From: CAYNWT01 sp964485095
Lineage (GTDB): Bacteria > Planctomycetota > Planctomycetia > Planctomycetales > Planctomycetaceae
NCBI GenBank assembly: GCA_964485095.1
Contig: CAZAIB010000012.1
Span: 26,225-90,224, forward strand
Length of the DNA stretch: 64,000 nt
Reading direction: 5' to 3'
A program made the position numbers and the translations under genes. Numbering within the stretch: position 1 is the first letter of the stretch; the number at the start of each line of letters is the position of its first letter. The notes under the pieces are model-generated. The model saw nothing but the letters and a program-made list of their open reading frames with translations. It was not told where the DNA came from and ran no database searches. Of the stretch, positions 52,802 through 62,116 are shown piece after piece.

Positions 52802-55090
52802 CTACTTGTCGGTTGGTTCTGACTTGCCGGTTTCGACCTTCTTCGTAAGTCGGTTCACCACAGTTTCGTCAGGATAGGGAGCGCCAGTCTCAATTTTCAA
52901 AGCACGCTTCCAATTCTTAAGAGCTTCGTCTTTTTCACCGAGCTGTTCGAAGTTATCGCCGAGGTGTTCGACAATGGTGGCGTCTTCGCCGCCCGGCAGC
53001 TTGATAGCTTTCTCAAGCCACTCGATCGCTTCTCTGTACTTCTCACGCCGGAACAAAACCCAGCCGAGACTATCGAGGTAGGCCGCATTGTCTGGTGCTG
53101 ACTTAACCGCCTTGCGAATCATCGCCTCAGCTTGTTCCAGCTTCTTGCCGCGATCGGCGTAAAGATAACCGAGGTCGTTGTTGACGCCCGGGTCTTCCGG
53201 ATCTTCTTTCAGCACGTCTTCGAGAATCGACTCCGCTTTGTCCTGATCGCCTTTCGAGATGTACAGGCTCGACAAACTCATCCGAGCCGATCGGACTGTG
53301 GCCTTGTCCCGGGCGTAGTCTCGAATGATTGATTCGAACTCATCAATGGCCGTTGGGAAGTCTCGCTGTTGTGAGTGAACGCTGGCCAGCAGCACGCGGG
53401 TTCGCATCGTGGTGTCAGGGTCGCCGGTATAGTTTGCCAGAACCATCTGCAACTTCTCTTCGGCTTTGTCGGTTTGCTGCGCGTGAAAGTAGGTCCAACC
53501 TTCTTGGTAGTGCAGCAGTGGGATATCACCTTCAGGCATGGCCTGCGCCTTCTTGAGCGCCTTGAGTGCGGGCTCTGTGTTGTCGGCGAACTCGTGAGCC
53601 TGAGCCAAACGGTAAAGCAGGAACACGGTTCTTTGCCGGCCTTGCTGGCTGTTGTCCGGATTCTTCAAAGCGTTTTCGAAGACAGACGTTGCTTCTTCGT
53701 ATTGGTCGTCGAAGAGCAACTGAGTGCCCAGGTCCAGGCTGACAACTGGAACCTGTTGGGCGGTGCCGAGTTGCAGTGCGGTTCTAAGAAACGTGATGGA
53801 CTCTTTTGTTTTGTTCGCAATAGAGGCGATCCGGCCCAACAAGTAGTTGGTTCGATAGTCCATCGATTCAGGATCGTCTTCCAGCATTTGCTTCCCGTCA
53901 GTCAGAAGCGCTTCGGCTGTTTCGACGTCCGATGCGATCCGTCCAATCAGCGGTGACGTATCGATGCCACCTCGCTGGGCGTTCACGAGTGCCTTGAGAA
54001 GCTTCTTTGGGTTCTTCTGCTGTCGATAAATTTCGGCAAGGCCAAGGTAACCCGCCGGATTGCCCGAGCTTCTCATTGTTTTCTTAATGACAGCTTCGGC
54101 ATCGTCCAGGCGTTTGGCTTCGACGTAGAGATCGGCAAGGAAATACTGCAGGCCGGCATTGCGTTTGTCTGCGTCGGCCAACTTTTCGATGTTGCCCAGC
54201 AGTTCATCTTTGCGATCTGTCCCAACTAGAATCTGCGAGTACATCTGGAACGCTTCCATCTCGCGTGGCTTTGTCTTGAAGTACTCAAGTAGCTGCTTTT
54301 CGGCGTTCTCAGGATCGCGCTTAACGAAATACAGACGAGCCAGACTGTAGTTGTGAGAACCAGGGCGGCCTCCACGGACGCGGGCCTGTTCTTCGAACAC
54401 AGCAATTGCCTTGTCCGACTTGCCGGAGGCTGCATACACGCCACCGATGAGTTCAGTCTGCTGAGCCAGTTCGCGTTGGGCTCTGGCTTCAAGCTTGTAC
54501 TTTTGCGGGTCCTTCAAGGCGTCGAAGAGAACATCACACGCAGAAGTCGCTTTATCAAGTTGGCCAGCCTGGTACGCCAGACGAAGCAGGTTGCGGTTCA
54601 GGATGACTGCCCCGACAGAGAGTTTGTCGAGGCGTTCTGATTCCAGCGCGCGTTCGGTGTATTTGATCGCGTCGCCCATGCGACCAGAACCAGCAGACAG
54701 CATGGATAGCTGTTGCAGGATCTCGTAGTCATCCGGATCCAGCTCAATGGCTCGAGCCGCCAGCCGTGCCGCTTCTTCAGTCTTCCCCAGACCAAAGGCA
54801 AGCGGAATCATCTCGCGGTAAATCGCCACGCCACTGGGGTCTAGTTCGAGCGCCTTTTCCAGTGCTTCATAAGCCTTGGCGGGCCGGCCCTCGCGCTGTT
54901 CCACTTTGGCAGCCATGAACCAGCTTTGAGCTTCGATTCGATTCTTCGTTTTGTCCGGAAGCGGTTTATCCAGCTTCTTAACGACGTCGTCACCCGGTTG
55001 TCGCGGAAGAACACCTTCTTCCTGCGGCTTATCCTGGGCACCGACAAACGCGGCGAACGCAACACAAAGACGCGCGATCAGTGACAGCAT
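52802..55090 (-). CDS. Exported tetratricopeptide-repeat protein
   Basis: A 762-residue protein with a signal peptide (MLSLIARLCVAFAAFVGAQ) and then almost continuous TPR units. Examples are RPAKAYEALEKALELDPSGV, DYEILQQLSMLSAGSGRMGD, LGLAEIYRQQKNPKKLLKAL and the C-terminal AAYLDSLGWVLFRREKYREA. No catalytic domain is seen. Long periplasmic TPR proteins usually scaffold envelope or secretion complexes; the partner is unknown. The stop is 29 nt before ruvB on the same strand, so co-transcription is possible without an obvious functional link. Confidence 0.88.
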   Translation of the reverse strand: MLSLIARLCVAFAAFVGAQDKPQEEGVLPRQPGDDVVKKLDKPLPDKTKNRIEAQSWFMAAKVEQREGRPAKAYEALEKALELDPSGVAIYREMIPLAFGLGKTEEAARLAARAIELDPDDYEILQQLSMLSAGSGRMGDAIKYTERALESERLDKLSVGAVILNRNLLRLAYQAGQLDKATSACDVLFDALKDPQKYKLEARAQRELAQQTELIGGVYAASGKSDKAIAVFEEQARVRGGRPGSHNYSLARLYFVKRDPENAEKQLLEYFKTKPREMEAFQMYSQILVGTDRKDELLGNIEKLADADKRNAGLQYFLADLYVEAKRLDDAEAVIKKTMRSSGNPAGYLGLAEIYRQQKNPKKLLKALVNAQRGGIDTSPLIGRIASDVETAEALLTDGKQMLEDDPESMDYRTNYLLGRIASIANKTKESITFLRTALQLGTAQQVPVVSLDLGTQLLFDDQYEEATSVFENALKNPDNSQQGRQRTVFLLYRLAQAHEFADNTEPALKALKKAQAMPEGDIPLLHYQEGWTYFHAQQTDKAEEKLQMVLANYTGDPDTTMRTRVLLASVHSQQRDFPTAIDEFESIIRDYARDKATVRSARMSLSSLYISKGDQDKAESILEDVLKEDPEDPGVNNDLGYLYADRGKKLEQAEAMIRKAVKSAPDNAAYLDSLGWVLFRREKYREAIEWLEKAIKLPGGEDATIVEHLGDNFEQLGEKDEALKNWKRALKIETGAPYPDETVVNRLTKKVETGKSEPTDK

Positions 55091-55860
55091 CTGGAATCCT
55101 CAGCAGGGGGCTACGGGGCCAAAACCCCGACGGCTCAATAACGTGTCTCTATTCTAGGATGCACTCCCCCCACAAACAAAGACCCTTAGCAGAGACGAGA
55201 GTCGAAAGACTGGCGTCAGAATTAAAAAGAGCTCAATTCGTGACCAGTGGCACAGTTGGCACGTACCCCCGATGCAACCGAGTCTGGCCTTTCCCTGCCG
55301 AGAATTCTCTGATAGCGGAACGAGAGGGCACTCACTCTTCGCCGCTCTGACGCACGCTACTACCAGCACAGCCTGTCCTGTCGATCTGAACGAATGCGGG
55401 CGGCGCTTCCAACTCGCGTGGCCTTTCCCCTTCGCCACCGATTTTACATCGGTGGGTCCACGGCTTTTGCACTACGAAACCGTTCAGTAGCGCGTTGTGG
55501 TGCAAAAGTCGTTAAACGCCCGACGTAAAGTCGGGGCCGGAGAATCTAAGTCAGTGCCCATTGGGGGGGGACCCAACGCGACGGGCTCTCAATCCTCGAT
55601 GGCATTCCTGCCCGCCATCGCAACTCTTCCTGGATGCTGGCGGGTTTTCCCGACCACATTTTTACGCCGAATTCCTTTCGATTCAGTCACAAATTGCTAA
55701 CAGGCAACGACTTATGGAACGGCCAAAACTCTGAACCTCAGGAACCGCTCCGCGTTCTGTACCAGGTCCAACTTTTTCGAATCTGCTACTCACGCTGACT
55801 GGTAGGCGACGATCTGAACCGCCTCTGGACTCCAGTCACTTGATAGAGTCGGAGGTTGCT
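55091..55860. other. 770-bp gene-free stretch with inverted repeats
   Basis: No supported coding sequence. A perfect 8-bp hairpin CCACCGAT-TTTAC-ATCGGTGG lies at 55435-55455. Just behind it, 16-nt arms at 55460-55475 and 55497-55512 (around GCTTTTGCAC / GTGCAAAAG) are complementary at 14 positions. A run of eight or more G residues lies near 55563. The region separates the divergent TPR and membrane-protein genes and could hold promoters or a small structured RNA. Confidence 0.5.
55435..55512. repeat. Double inverted-repeat structure
   Basis: Two adjacent stem-loops, the first perfect over 8 bp with a 5-nt loop, the second with 16-nt arms (two mismatches) and a 21-nt loop. They are the only conspicuous structure in the long gap between 55.1 and 55.86 kb. 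Confidence 0.5.
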
Positions 55861-56610
55861 ATGCATGACGTACTGCAGATGGTTCGGCTGAAGATTGAAG
55901 AGTCTTCGTCGCGTGACGTGCTGTGGAGTTTGTTTGCTTTCAGCGCGGTAGCCATGACGTGGACGGGGTACCTGGCGTCGTCGTTTCTAACGCGCCGTCA
56001 CGAACGCAAAATGCGCGAACTGCGGCGTGAAGATCGTAGTTTAGAAGTTGTGTTTTTTGACATCACGCGGAAGTGTTCTGATTCGAAAACCGCGACGCTG
56101 CGAAGTCAGCCGATTGCGTCGGTTCGGCTGGATGACGAAACGTGGGACGCGACACAGCGCAAGTTGTTGTCCGGTTGGGACTCGCGCGAGTCCGGCCTGG
56201 TTGTCCGTCCGAAGAACGCTGTCGATGCCGAAGCGCTAGCCGATCGGATTTACACGGTCGCTTCGTGCACGTTGTCTTCGTCCATTCCTGCGATTCGTGG
56301 CTATCTGCAGGATGACCAGATCGCTGACGAGACGGACGGGTTCAAGCACGTTCGGTTTCTTGCCTGCCTGACCAGACCGCACGCATCGACCATTACCTGG
56401 AAGGACTCGCCACGTCTGGTGATTGTCCCAATCGGTACGGCTCGAAAGCTGACCTGTCTGACGGATTCGGAAGTGTCCTGCAAACATTCAGCAGAGAACC
56501 GCACCGCGTGGGTTTCGCTGATTCGCCAACTAGGGACCGCCTACCGTGATCCCGAAACACCACTGGCCGAACGTGCCATTGCGACAGTAGACATTGGTCT
56601 GGAACATTAG
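55861..56610 (+). CDS. Membrane-anchored protein, unknown function
   Basis: A 249-residue protein. The ATG at 55861 has GGAGG 5 nt upstream. A single membrane span lies at about residues 23-43 (VLWSLFAFSAVAMTWTGYLA), followed by a basic stretch (TRRHERKMRELRREDR), which places the larger C-terminal part in the cytoplasm. That part (EVVFFDITRKCSDSKT, VIVPIGTARKLTCLTD, WVSLIRQLGTAYRDPE) shows no known domain. The ankyrin gene follows 47 nt later on the same strand, so the two may form a unit. Confidence 0.65.
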   Translation: MHDVLQMVRLKIEESSSRDVLWSLFAFSAVAMTWTGYLASSFLTRRHERKMRELRREDRSLEVVFFDITRKCSDSKTATLRSQPIASVRLDDETWDATQRKLLSGWDSRESGLVVRPKNAVDAEALADRIYTVASCTLSSSIPAIRGYLQDDQIADETDGFKHVRFLACLTRPHASTITWKDSPRLVIVPIGTARKLTCLTDSEVSCKHSAENRTAWVSLIRQLGTAYRDPETPLAERAIATVDIGLEH

Positions 56611-56657
56611 GAAGCTGCAGATTCGCCAGTGGCGGCTTTGCTCTTAGATTGATCCGC

Positions 56658-58238
56658 ATGACCACACAGCCTGACTTTCTAATGACCGACAATCACGTGC
56701 CATGGGCATGGGGAGTTGGGAACGATGTATGGGGTATGTTCAAAGCCGCCATGACCGGCGACATCGCGGGGCTTGGACAGCTGTTGGACAAAGAACCGAG
56801 TCTGATTCGCTGTTCGTGTCACTACCGGGAACCGATGCACTTCGCGGTTCGGGAAGGTCAGTTGGAGGCCGTGCGGTTCCTTCTCGGCCGCGGCGCGGAG
56901 GTCCCCTATGCGACAGGGAAAGGCACGCACAACAGCGCGGTGATGATGGCGTTTGATCGTGGCGACACGGAAGTGCACTCGCTGTTGTCAGAACATTTGT
57001 TCGAAGCGTTTGGAATTTGCGAAGCGGGCGACACAGTTGGTGCGGCGATTCGCGATCTAAGTTCCGCTGAGTCCAGCAAGCTCATTATTCAGCACGGTGT
57101 CGACGTTGCTGACGCCCGAGGCAACAAGGCACTGCACTGGGCCGTGATGACACGTCAGAGAACACTGATCGACCTATGCCTTAAGCACGGCGCGGACATC
57201 AACGCGACCCGCCCCGATGGCGCGCGGCCTTTGGATTTGACCAATGGCGACTATTACTACCGTGGTTGGCGAGACACACATCCGGAGGGTGAAAGCGATC
57301 ATTGGGTTCTGGTCGAACACTTGCTCGCGAGTGGAGCGGACTATGACCTGACTATGGCCGCTCGCAGAAACGACATCGATCGTGTTCGAGAGATTCTGGC
57401 TGAAGATCCGGAGGCTGCTAATCGCGATGCTTTGTACAACACCTGGTATTCGGGGTTCCCGCTTCGCAGCGCGGCCAAGGCGGGCCACATTGAGATCGTA
57501 CGACTGCTGCTGGAACACGGGGCCGACCCAAACAAACCAGAACACGGCCTCGCGCCATTTGGTGGTTCGCTATACGATTCTGCGCAGAACGGGCATTTCG
57601 ACGTTGTCAAGTTGTTGTTGGAGAACGGAGGCAACCCGAATCAGGATGTCGAATCGTCTGGCTGTCCGCTGTCTGCGGCGACCGATGATCGCACCCGCCA
57701 GTTATTGCGGGAGTACGGTGCAATCTACGACGCGTTCGGATGTTGCTATTGGTGCCAGCCGGTCGATTTCGCGACGCTGTGCCAGCGTGATGCGTTTGTG
57801 ACGAATGACTCGTCGATGTTCGCTCTCGCGGTTGAGCGCTGTCCGGAGATCGTCGAGATCTTTCTGAAGTACCAACCCGATCTATGGGAACGTATGCCGG
57901 CCAAGCTGGGTAAGACGCCTGAAGTCACTAAGCAGATGGTTCGAAGCGGTATGAACCCGAACCGTACAAACTGGCTGGGAATTCATCCGTTACATCGCGG
58001 GTGTCGCGAAGAGCAACTTGCGATGTGGCTACAACTTGGCGCCGACATCAATATGGTCTGCAGCGAACACCAATCAACACCACTCGGCTACGCCGCGCGA
58101 CGGGGGGATGTTGCGTTTGCGAAACTGCTGTTGCGTAACGGAGCTGACCCGACGCTGGCTGGTCATGAATGGGCCAAGCCAGTTGAGTGGGCCAGGCGAC
58201 GTAGCAATCCGGCCATGGTTGAGTTGCTTGGCGGATAG
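56658..58238 (+). CDS. Ankyrin-repeat protein
   Basis: A 526-residue cytosolic protein made largely of ankyrin repeats, recognised by repeated patterns: REGQLEAVRFLLGRGAEVPY, KALHWAVMTRQRTLIDLCLK, SAAKAGHIEIVRLLLEHGAD, SAQNGHFDVVKLLLENGGNP and the last YAARRGDVAFAKLLLRNGAD. No enzymatic domain is visible. It probably mediates protein contacts. The ATG at 56658 is preferred; another in-frame ATG lies at 56682. It follows the membrane-protein gene by 47 nt. Confidence 0.88.
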   Translation: MTTQPDFLMTDNHVPWAWGVGNDVWGMFKAAMTGDIAGLGQLLDKEPSLIRCSCHYREPMHFAVREGQLEAVRFLLGRGAEVPYATGKGTHNSAVMMAFDRGDTEVHSLLSEHLFEAFGICEAGDTVGAAIRDLSSAESSKLIIQHGVDVADARGNKALHWAVMTRQRTLIDLCLKHGADINATRPDGARPLDLTNGDYYYRGWRDTHPEGESDHWVLVEHLLASGADYDLTMAARRNDIDRVREILAEDPEAANRDALYNTWYSGFPLRSAAKAGHIEIVRLLLEHGADPNKPEHGLAPFGGSLYDSAQNGHFDVVKLLLENGGNPNQDVESSGCPLSAATDDRTRQLLREYGAIYDAFGCCYWCQPVDFATLCQRDAFVTNDSSMFALAVERCPEIVEIFLKYQPDLWERMPAKLGKTPEVTKQMVRSGMNPNRTNWLGIHPLHRGCREEQLAMWLQLGADINMVCSEHQSTPLGYAARRGDVAFAKLLLRNGADPTLAGHEWAKPVEWARRRSNPAMVELLGG

Positions 58239-58434
58239 GTGTGGTGCCGCGGTTCGTTTCCGAACCTGTCTAGAGACTGGCCTCTGACCGACGCGCTCTT
58301 GGTTCCCTTGGTTCGACCTGGTCCAGATTCATACATATCGTGAAATGGAAGCTGAGACTGGACTAATCAGCCTGTGAACATATGCTCCTATAAGATTTGT
58401 ATTACCTTTCGAATCATTAAGCAGGAGATTGGAA

Positions 58435-58989
58435 GTGACAGTTCTTACCGCATCTTGTTCGTTGCTAGTGTGCTCGGTTCTGTGTCAGGACGTGAAGATC
58501 GAGGTTCCGTCCGGTCCACCGCTTGTTTTTGCTACGGCCGTTACGAGCCAAGACGGAAAGACCGTAGCCGTCGCCCGTTCAATGACTGTTCCCGTCCAGG
58601 AACAGAAAACCGGAGAACGAGCGGTCACAAGGACTGTCCTGGAAGATGGGGTGCAACGAACGGTGATTGAGAATGTCCCCTACATCTATACGGTTACGGT
58701 CATGAAGACGACTGTTAGTCGAGCCGTCCATCAGCCAACCGAAGTTCTGTTCCGAGACCTCGATGGAAAAGAAGTACCGGCGAGAGAAGCACTGGTACGA
58801 CTCAAGAAACGGACGGGGGTGATTCTACTTCCGAAAAAGCAAAAACTTGCTCCGTTCTATAAGACGGTCGTTAAGAAGGACGTTCTTATCCTGACCGTTC
58901 CCCAACCCCCGCGCGGGGCACCTGCGCCGCGACCAAGGCGGGGTGCTGAAAAAGCAATTGAAGCTCCGGCAAAGGGCCGGGGCAAGTAA
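58435..58989 (+). CDS. Secreted basic protein, unknown function
   Basis: A 184-residue product. An AGGAG at 58423-58427 precedes a GTG at 58435 by 7 nt, which is taken as the start; a TTG at 58429 is possible. A short signal peptide (MTVLTASCSLLVCSVLC) is followed by a beta-rich part (VKIEVPSGPPLVFATAV, VPYIYTVTVMKTTVSRAV). A basic, proline-rich tail comes last (PQPPRGAPAPRPRRG). No family recognised. The gene is isolated. Confidence 0.6.
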   Translation: MTVLTASCSLLVCSVLCQDVKIEVPSGPPLVFATAVTSQDGKTVAVARSMTVPVQEQKTGERAVTRTVLEDGVQRTVIENVPYIYTVTVMKTTVSRAVHQPTEVLFRDLDGKEVPAREALVRLKKRTGVILLPKKQKLAPFYKTVVKKDVLILTVPQPPRGAPAPRPRRGAEKAIEAPAKGRGK

Positions 58990-59060
58990 CACGGGTCAGC
59001 GCGGCGTGTGTTTGAGTGGTTTGAATCGTACTCGTTTTCTTGTACTTGTGTCACCGGGTT

Positions 59061-59138
59061 TTATCGGAGGGCTTACGCCCACCGCTCGCCTTTTGGCTCC
59101 CGAAATTGGGCGAGCGGCATGCGTTAGCTTGCCGATAA
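59061..59138. repeat. Nested inverted repeat (cruciform-like)
   Basis: Outer arms TTATCGG (59061-59067) and CCGATAA (59132-59138) enclose perfect 9-bp inner arms CCGCTCGCC (59082-59090) and GGCGAGCGG (59109-59117). Additional GGGC/GCCC pairing is possible between them. It lies in the 208-bp gap between convergent genes and may serve as a terminator for either, or be a dispersed palindromic element. Confidence 0.55.
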
Positions 59139-59197
59139 CAGTTTATTTCGAGAACGGGGAACGAATACGATTCTGATGTGACCCGATGGGCTGCCGG

Positions 59198-61930
59198 CTA
59201 TTCGCTGTCGGCTTCAGGCAAACCTTCGCCAAGCGTTCTTAGGAGGAACTCTTCGTACTTGCGGTAGCGGTTGAGTCGTTTCACATCACCACCCAGGCCG
59301 TGACTTCCGGTTGGGTCGAGAAAGAGTTCGACGTTGGTTTCCTTGCCGGCTTTCAGAAGTTCGCGGTAGACCTTCACCGTGTCTTGGAACAAAACGTTGG
59401 TGTCTTCCATGCCATGGACCAGAAGCATTTTGCCCTTGAGGTTCTTGGCGAGTGGCAGCAGCGAATACTTCTTTTGGTCGGGCTTGTCGGTTCCTGATGG
59501 GCCGATGGTTCCTGTCGAATACCACGAGTTGTAGTTTTCCCATTCTGTTGGGCCGGCTCCCGCCATACCAACCTGGAAGACTTTCGGTGCCGTGTAGAGA
59601 CACATTTGTGTTTGGAACCCGCCGAAGCTCCAACCGAAGATACCCACGCGCTTGTCGTCGATGTTCATTTCTTCGGTCAGGTATTTCACTCCGTCAACCA
59701 GGTCTTCGACTTGTGGCTTACCCACTTGTTCGTAGTTCGCTTTCTCAAACACGCCGCCGTAGCCGGACTGACCGCGGGGGTCGATGACGACGGTGACGTA
59801 ATTGTGTTTCTTCGCCATGTACGAGTTGAAGAAATACGCGCTGGCACTGTAGCTGCCGTCGACGACAGACTTTCGTGTTCCCAGCGGACCGCCGTAGACG
59901 TAAATCAGCAGAGGGTGCTTGTTCTCTTTCTTCCAATCGTCTGGTTTGATGACCATGCCTTTGATTGCGTGGCCGTGTCGGTTCTCGTATTCGAAGAACT
60001 CGGGAACCGTTTTTGTGAAGTGTTTGGCGATGTCTGTGTGTGAATCGGTCAGTGTCTCGACATCTTGTTTGTCGTCTTGTCGAATGAGTTCGACCAGCTT
60101 GCCGTAGGTGACGAAGTTGGACAGCAATCGCTTGCCGTCGTTGCTGACTGCGACGCTGGAATAAGTTCCGTCTTCCTTTGAGACCCTTTGCATCTCTTCC
60201 GTTTCAAGGTTGATTGAGTAAACCATTTCACGTGCGGACGAGTCTTTGGTAGCGGTCACAAACAGGTGCTTGTGATCTTTCGACATCCGTTGTGGGTAAA
60301 CTTCGTAGTGCCCGTTCGTCAGCTGTTTGACGCTTTCATACAGCGGGTCCAGCATGTGTACGTGGCGGAAGCCGCTTTGTTCGCTCACGAAAACGATGTG
60401 GTGACTGTCCCAGGCGAACTGAGGCGAAACCATGCGTGGAGTGTTTGGGCCGCCAAAGTGCTGGAATCGATAAGCGACGCGAGCCGGGTGCTTCTTTGCG
60501 CCTTTGTCGTCATCTGGCTTGCCCGACTTCTTGCTGTCTTTGTCGTCGTCTTTGGGGAACTCGCCCAGCAGGATCTGGGCTTCCGAGTTCTTCTGGTCGA
60601 AGAAACAGAACGTGACCTTTGATCCGTCGGGAGCCCACTCAGGGCTGCTGATGGTGTCCCGTGGTTCGTCGATTTTGGTTCGGAAAATTTCAATCAATTC
60701 AGCATCTTCGGTCTTGGCCTTTTCTAGATCGTAAAGGAACACGGCCACATCACGCGGTTCGGTTTTGTCATCCGAAACGGTGCGGGGCACCGATGATGCT
60801 TTGGCGAATCGATCGCGATACCGAATGTAATCCACCGTTCGAGAACCGGTTGGGCGACCGCCGCTTCCGCGGCCAACTACGACCAAGTGCTTGCCATCTG
60901 GGCTAACATCGTATCCGGCCAGTTCCAGACCACCGCTTAGTCGTGGGTTGATTTGTTCGACCATGTGGCTGCCGAAAGTCACTCGGTGCACAACGTCGTC
61001 GGCTCCGAATGTGAACCCTGAACCATCCGGCAGATAGTCAACTCGCGATTCGCGGTTGTTGGTCTTTGTTAACCGGGCGAGCTTTGGTTTTGTGACATCT
61101 TCAATCTGATAGACGTCGCCACCAGTCGAGATGAGCATCGCGTTGTTTTCGGGATGCCATGTGAATGACGAGATGCCGCCGTAGCGCGGGGCTTTTTCGT
61201 CGTCGGCGTCTTTGTCCGACACCGTGCTGACGATTTTCAGGATTTCCTCGTCGCTTAGTTCGTTCTTCTTGTCCTTCGCTTTTTCTTCGTCGGTGTCGGT
61301 GTTCTCTTCTGATTTGGCGTCCTTGTCCTTTTCGTCTTCTGAGTCCTTCTTGTCGTCCGACTTCTTTTTCTTTTTGGCTTTTGCCAGTCGGGCTTCCTTG
61401 ACCTTGCGAGCCGACTTTTGGAACTCGGACATCATGACCACATTGGTCAGTCGCGTGTTTGTATTGTTCTCAAAATCGTAAAGCCAGATGTCACTGCCAT
61501 GGCGACGTTCAACACGCGGCCGATACAGATACGCGGCGAAGCGACCATCGTTTGAGAACGCGGGCCGTGACGCTCGGGAACCAAACATGCTTTTGTCGGG
61601 GAACAGATTCTCCAGCGTGAGTTCTTTTTTCTTGTCGTCCTTTTTGTTCTTCGACTCAGCTTTTTTCTGATCCTTCTGATCAGCGTCTCCGTTCCCCCTT
61701 GTATCGCCGGACTTGTCGGCGTCGTCCATTTCCTGCTTCTTGCGTTCCTCTTCCTGTTTCTTCAGGCGCTCGGCTCGCTTGCGCTTGCGGCGGTCCTGTT
61801 TGGTTTCCTTCTTCTTTTCAGTCTGTTCCTGCTTGTCTTTGCCATCCTGTGACTTCTTCTCAGTTTCCTGTGCGAAGGCGGTGTGAGCGAATACGACGAG
61901 GCAAAGCGTGAAACAAATTCGGCGAATCAT
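59198..61930 (-). CDS. Exported S9-family (prolyl oligopeptidase/DPP-like) serine peptidase
   Basis: A 910-residue protein with a signal peptide (MIRRICFTLCLVVFAHTAFA). The mature N-terminus is a long Lys/Glu/Asp-rich stretch (about 20-100), and a second charged insertion lies near residues 180-240. A beta-propeller follows, with FSNDGRFAAYLYRPRV, ISSFTWHPENNAMLISTGGD and SPDGKHLVVVGRG. The C-terminal peptidase domain has the nucleophile Ser768 in GWSFGGFQTQM, an aspartate in LLVHGMEDTNVLF and a histidine in TGSHGLGG, with VVIDPRGQSGYGG before them. It should cleave peptides, often after proline, in the periplasm or outside. The charged insertions are unusual for the family. Confidence 0.9.
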   Translation of the reverse strand: MIRRICFTLCLVVFAHTAFAQETEKKSQDGKDKQEQTEKKKETKQDRRKRKRAERLKKQEEERKKQEMDDADKSGDTRGNGDADQKDQKKAESKNKKDDKKKELTLENLFPDKSMFGSRASRPAFSNDGRFAAYLYRPRVERRHGSDIWLYDFENNTNTRLTNVVMMSEFQKSARKVKEARLAKAKKKKKSDDKKDSEDEKDKDAKSEENTDTDEEKAKDKKNELSDEEILKIVSTVSDKDADDEKAPRYGGISSFTWHPENNAMLISTGGDVYQIEDVTKPKLARLTKTNNRESRVDYLPDGSGFTFGADDVVHRVTFGSHMVEQINPRLSGGLELAGYDVSPDGKHLVVVGRGSGGRPTGSRTVDYIRYRDRFAKASSVPRTVSDDKTEPRDVAVFLYDLEKAKTEDAELIEIFRTKIDEPRDTISSPEWAPDGSKVTFCFFDQKNSEAQILLGEFPKDDDKDSKKSGKPDDDKGAKKHPARVAYRFQHFGGPNTPRMVSPQFAWDSHHIVFVSEQSGFRHVHMLDPLYESVKQLTNGHYEVYPQRMSKDHKHLFVTATKDSSAREMVYSINLETEEMQRVSKEDGTYSSVAVSNDGKRLLSNFVTYGKLVELIRQDDKQDVETLTDSHTDIAKHFTKTVPEFFEYENRHGHAIKGMVIKPDDWKKENKHPLLIYVYGGPLGTRKSVVDGSYSASAYFFNSYMAKKHNYVTVVIDPRGQSGYGGVFEKANYEQVGKPQVEDLVDGVKYLTEEMNIDDKRVGIFGWSFGGFQTQMCLYTAPKVFQVGMAGAGPTEWENYNSWYSTGTIGPSGTDKPDQKKYSLLPLAKNLKGKMLLVHGMEDTNVLFQDTVKVYRELLKAGKETNVELFLDPTGSHGLGGDVKRLNRYRKYEEFLLRTLGEGLPEADSE

Positions 61931-62116
61931 GTGAAGAACCGTTCGGATTCAAGACAAAAGATGATTGTGCTGACATCATGGTACGGAGGGACGTTTTGGG
62001 TCAGCAAGCAGCGAATCCACTGTATCGCGTCCGATCGGTTTTTTATTCGGGAAGTGTCGGATTTGCCGGAGACGGTGTACTCTGGCATACACACGTTTTC
62101 ACAGACGGGATAAGTA

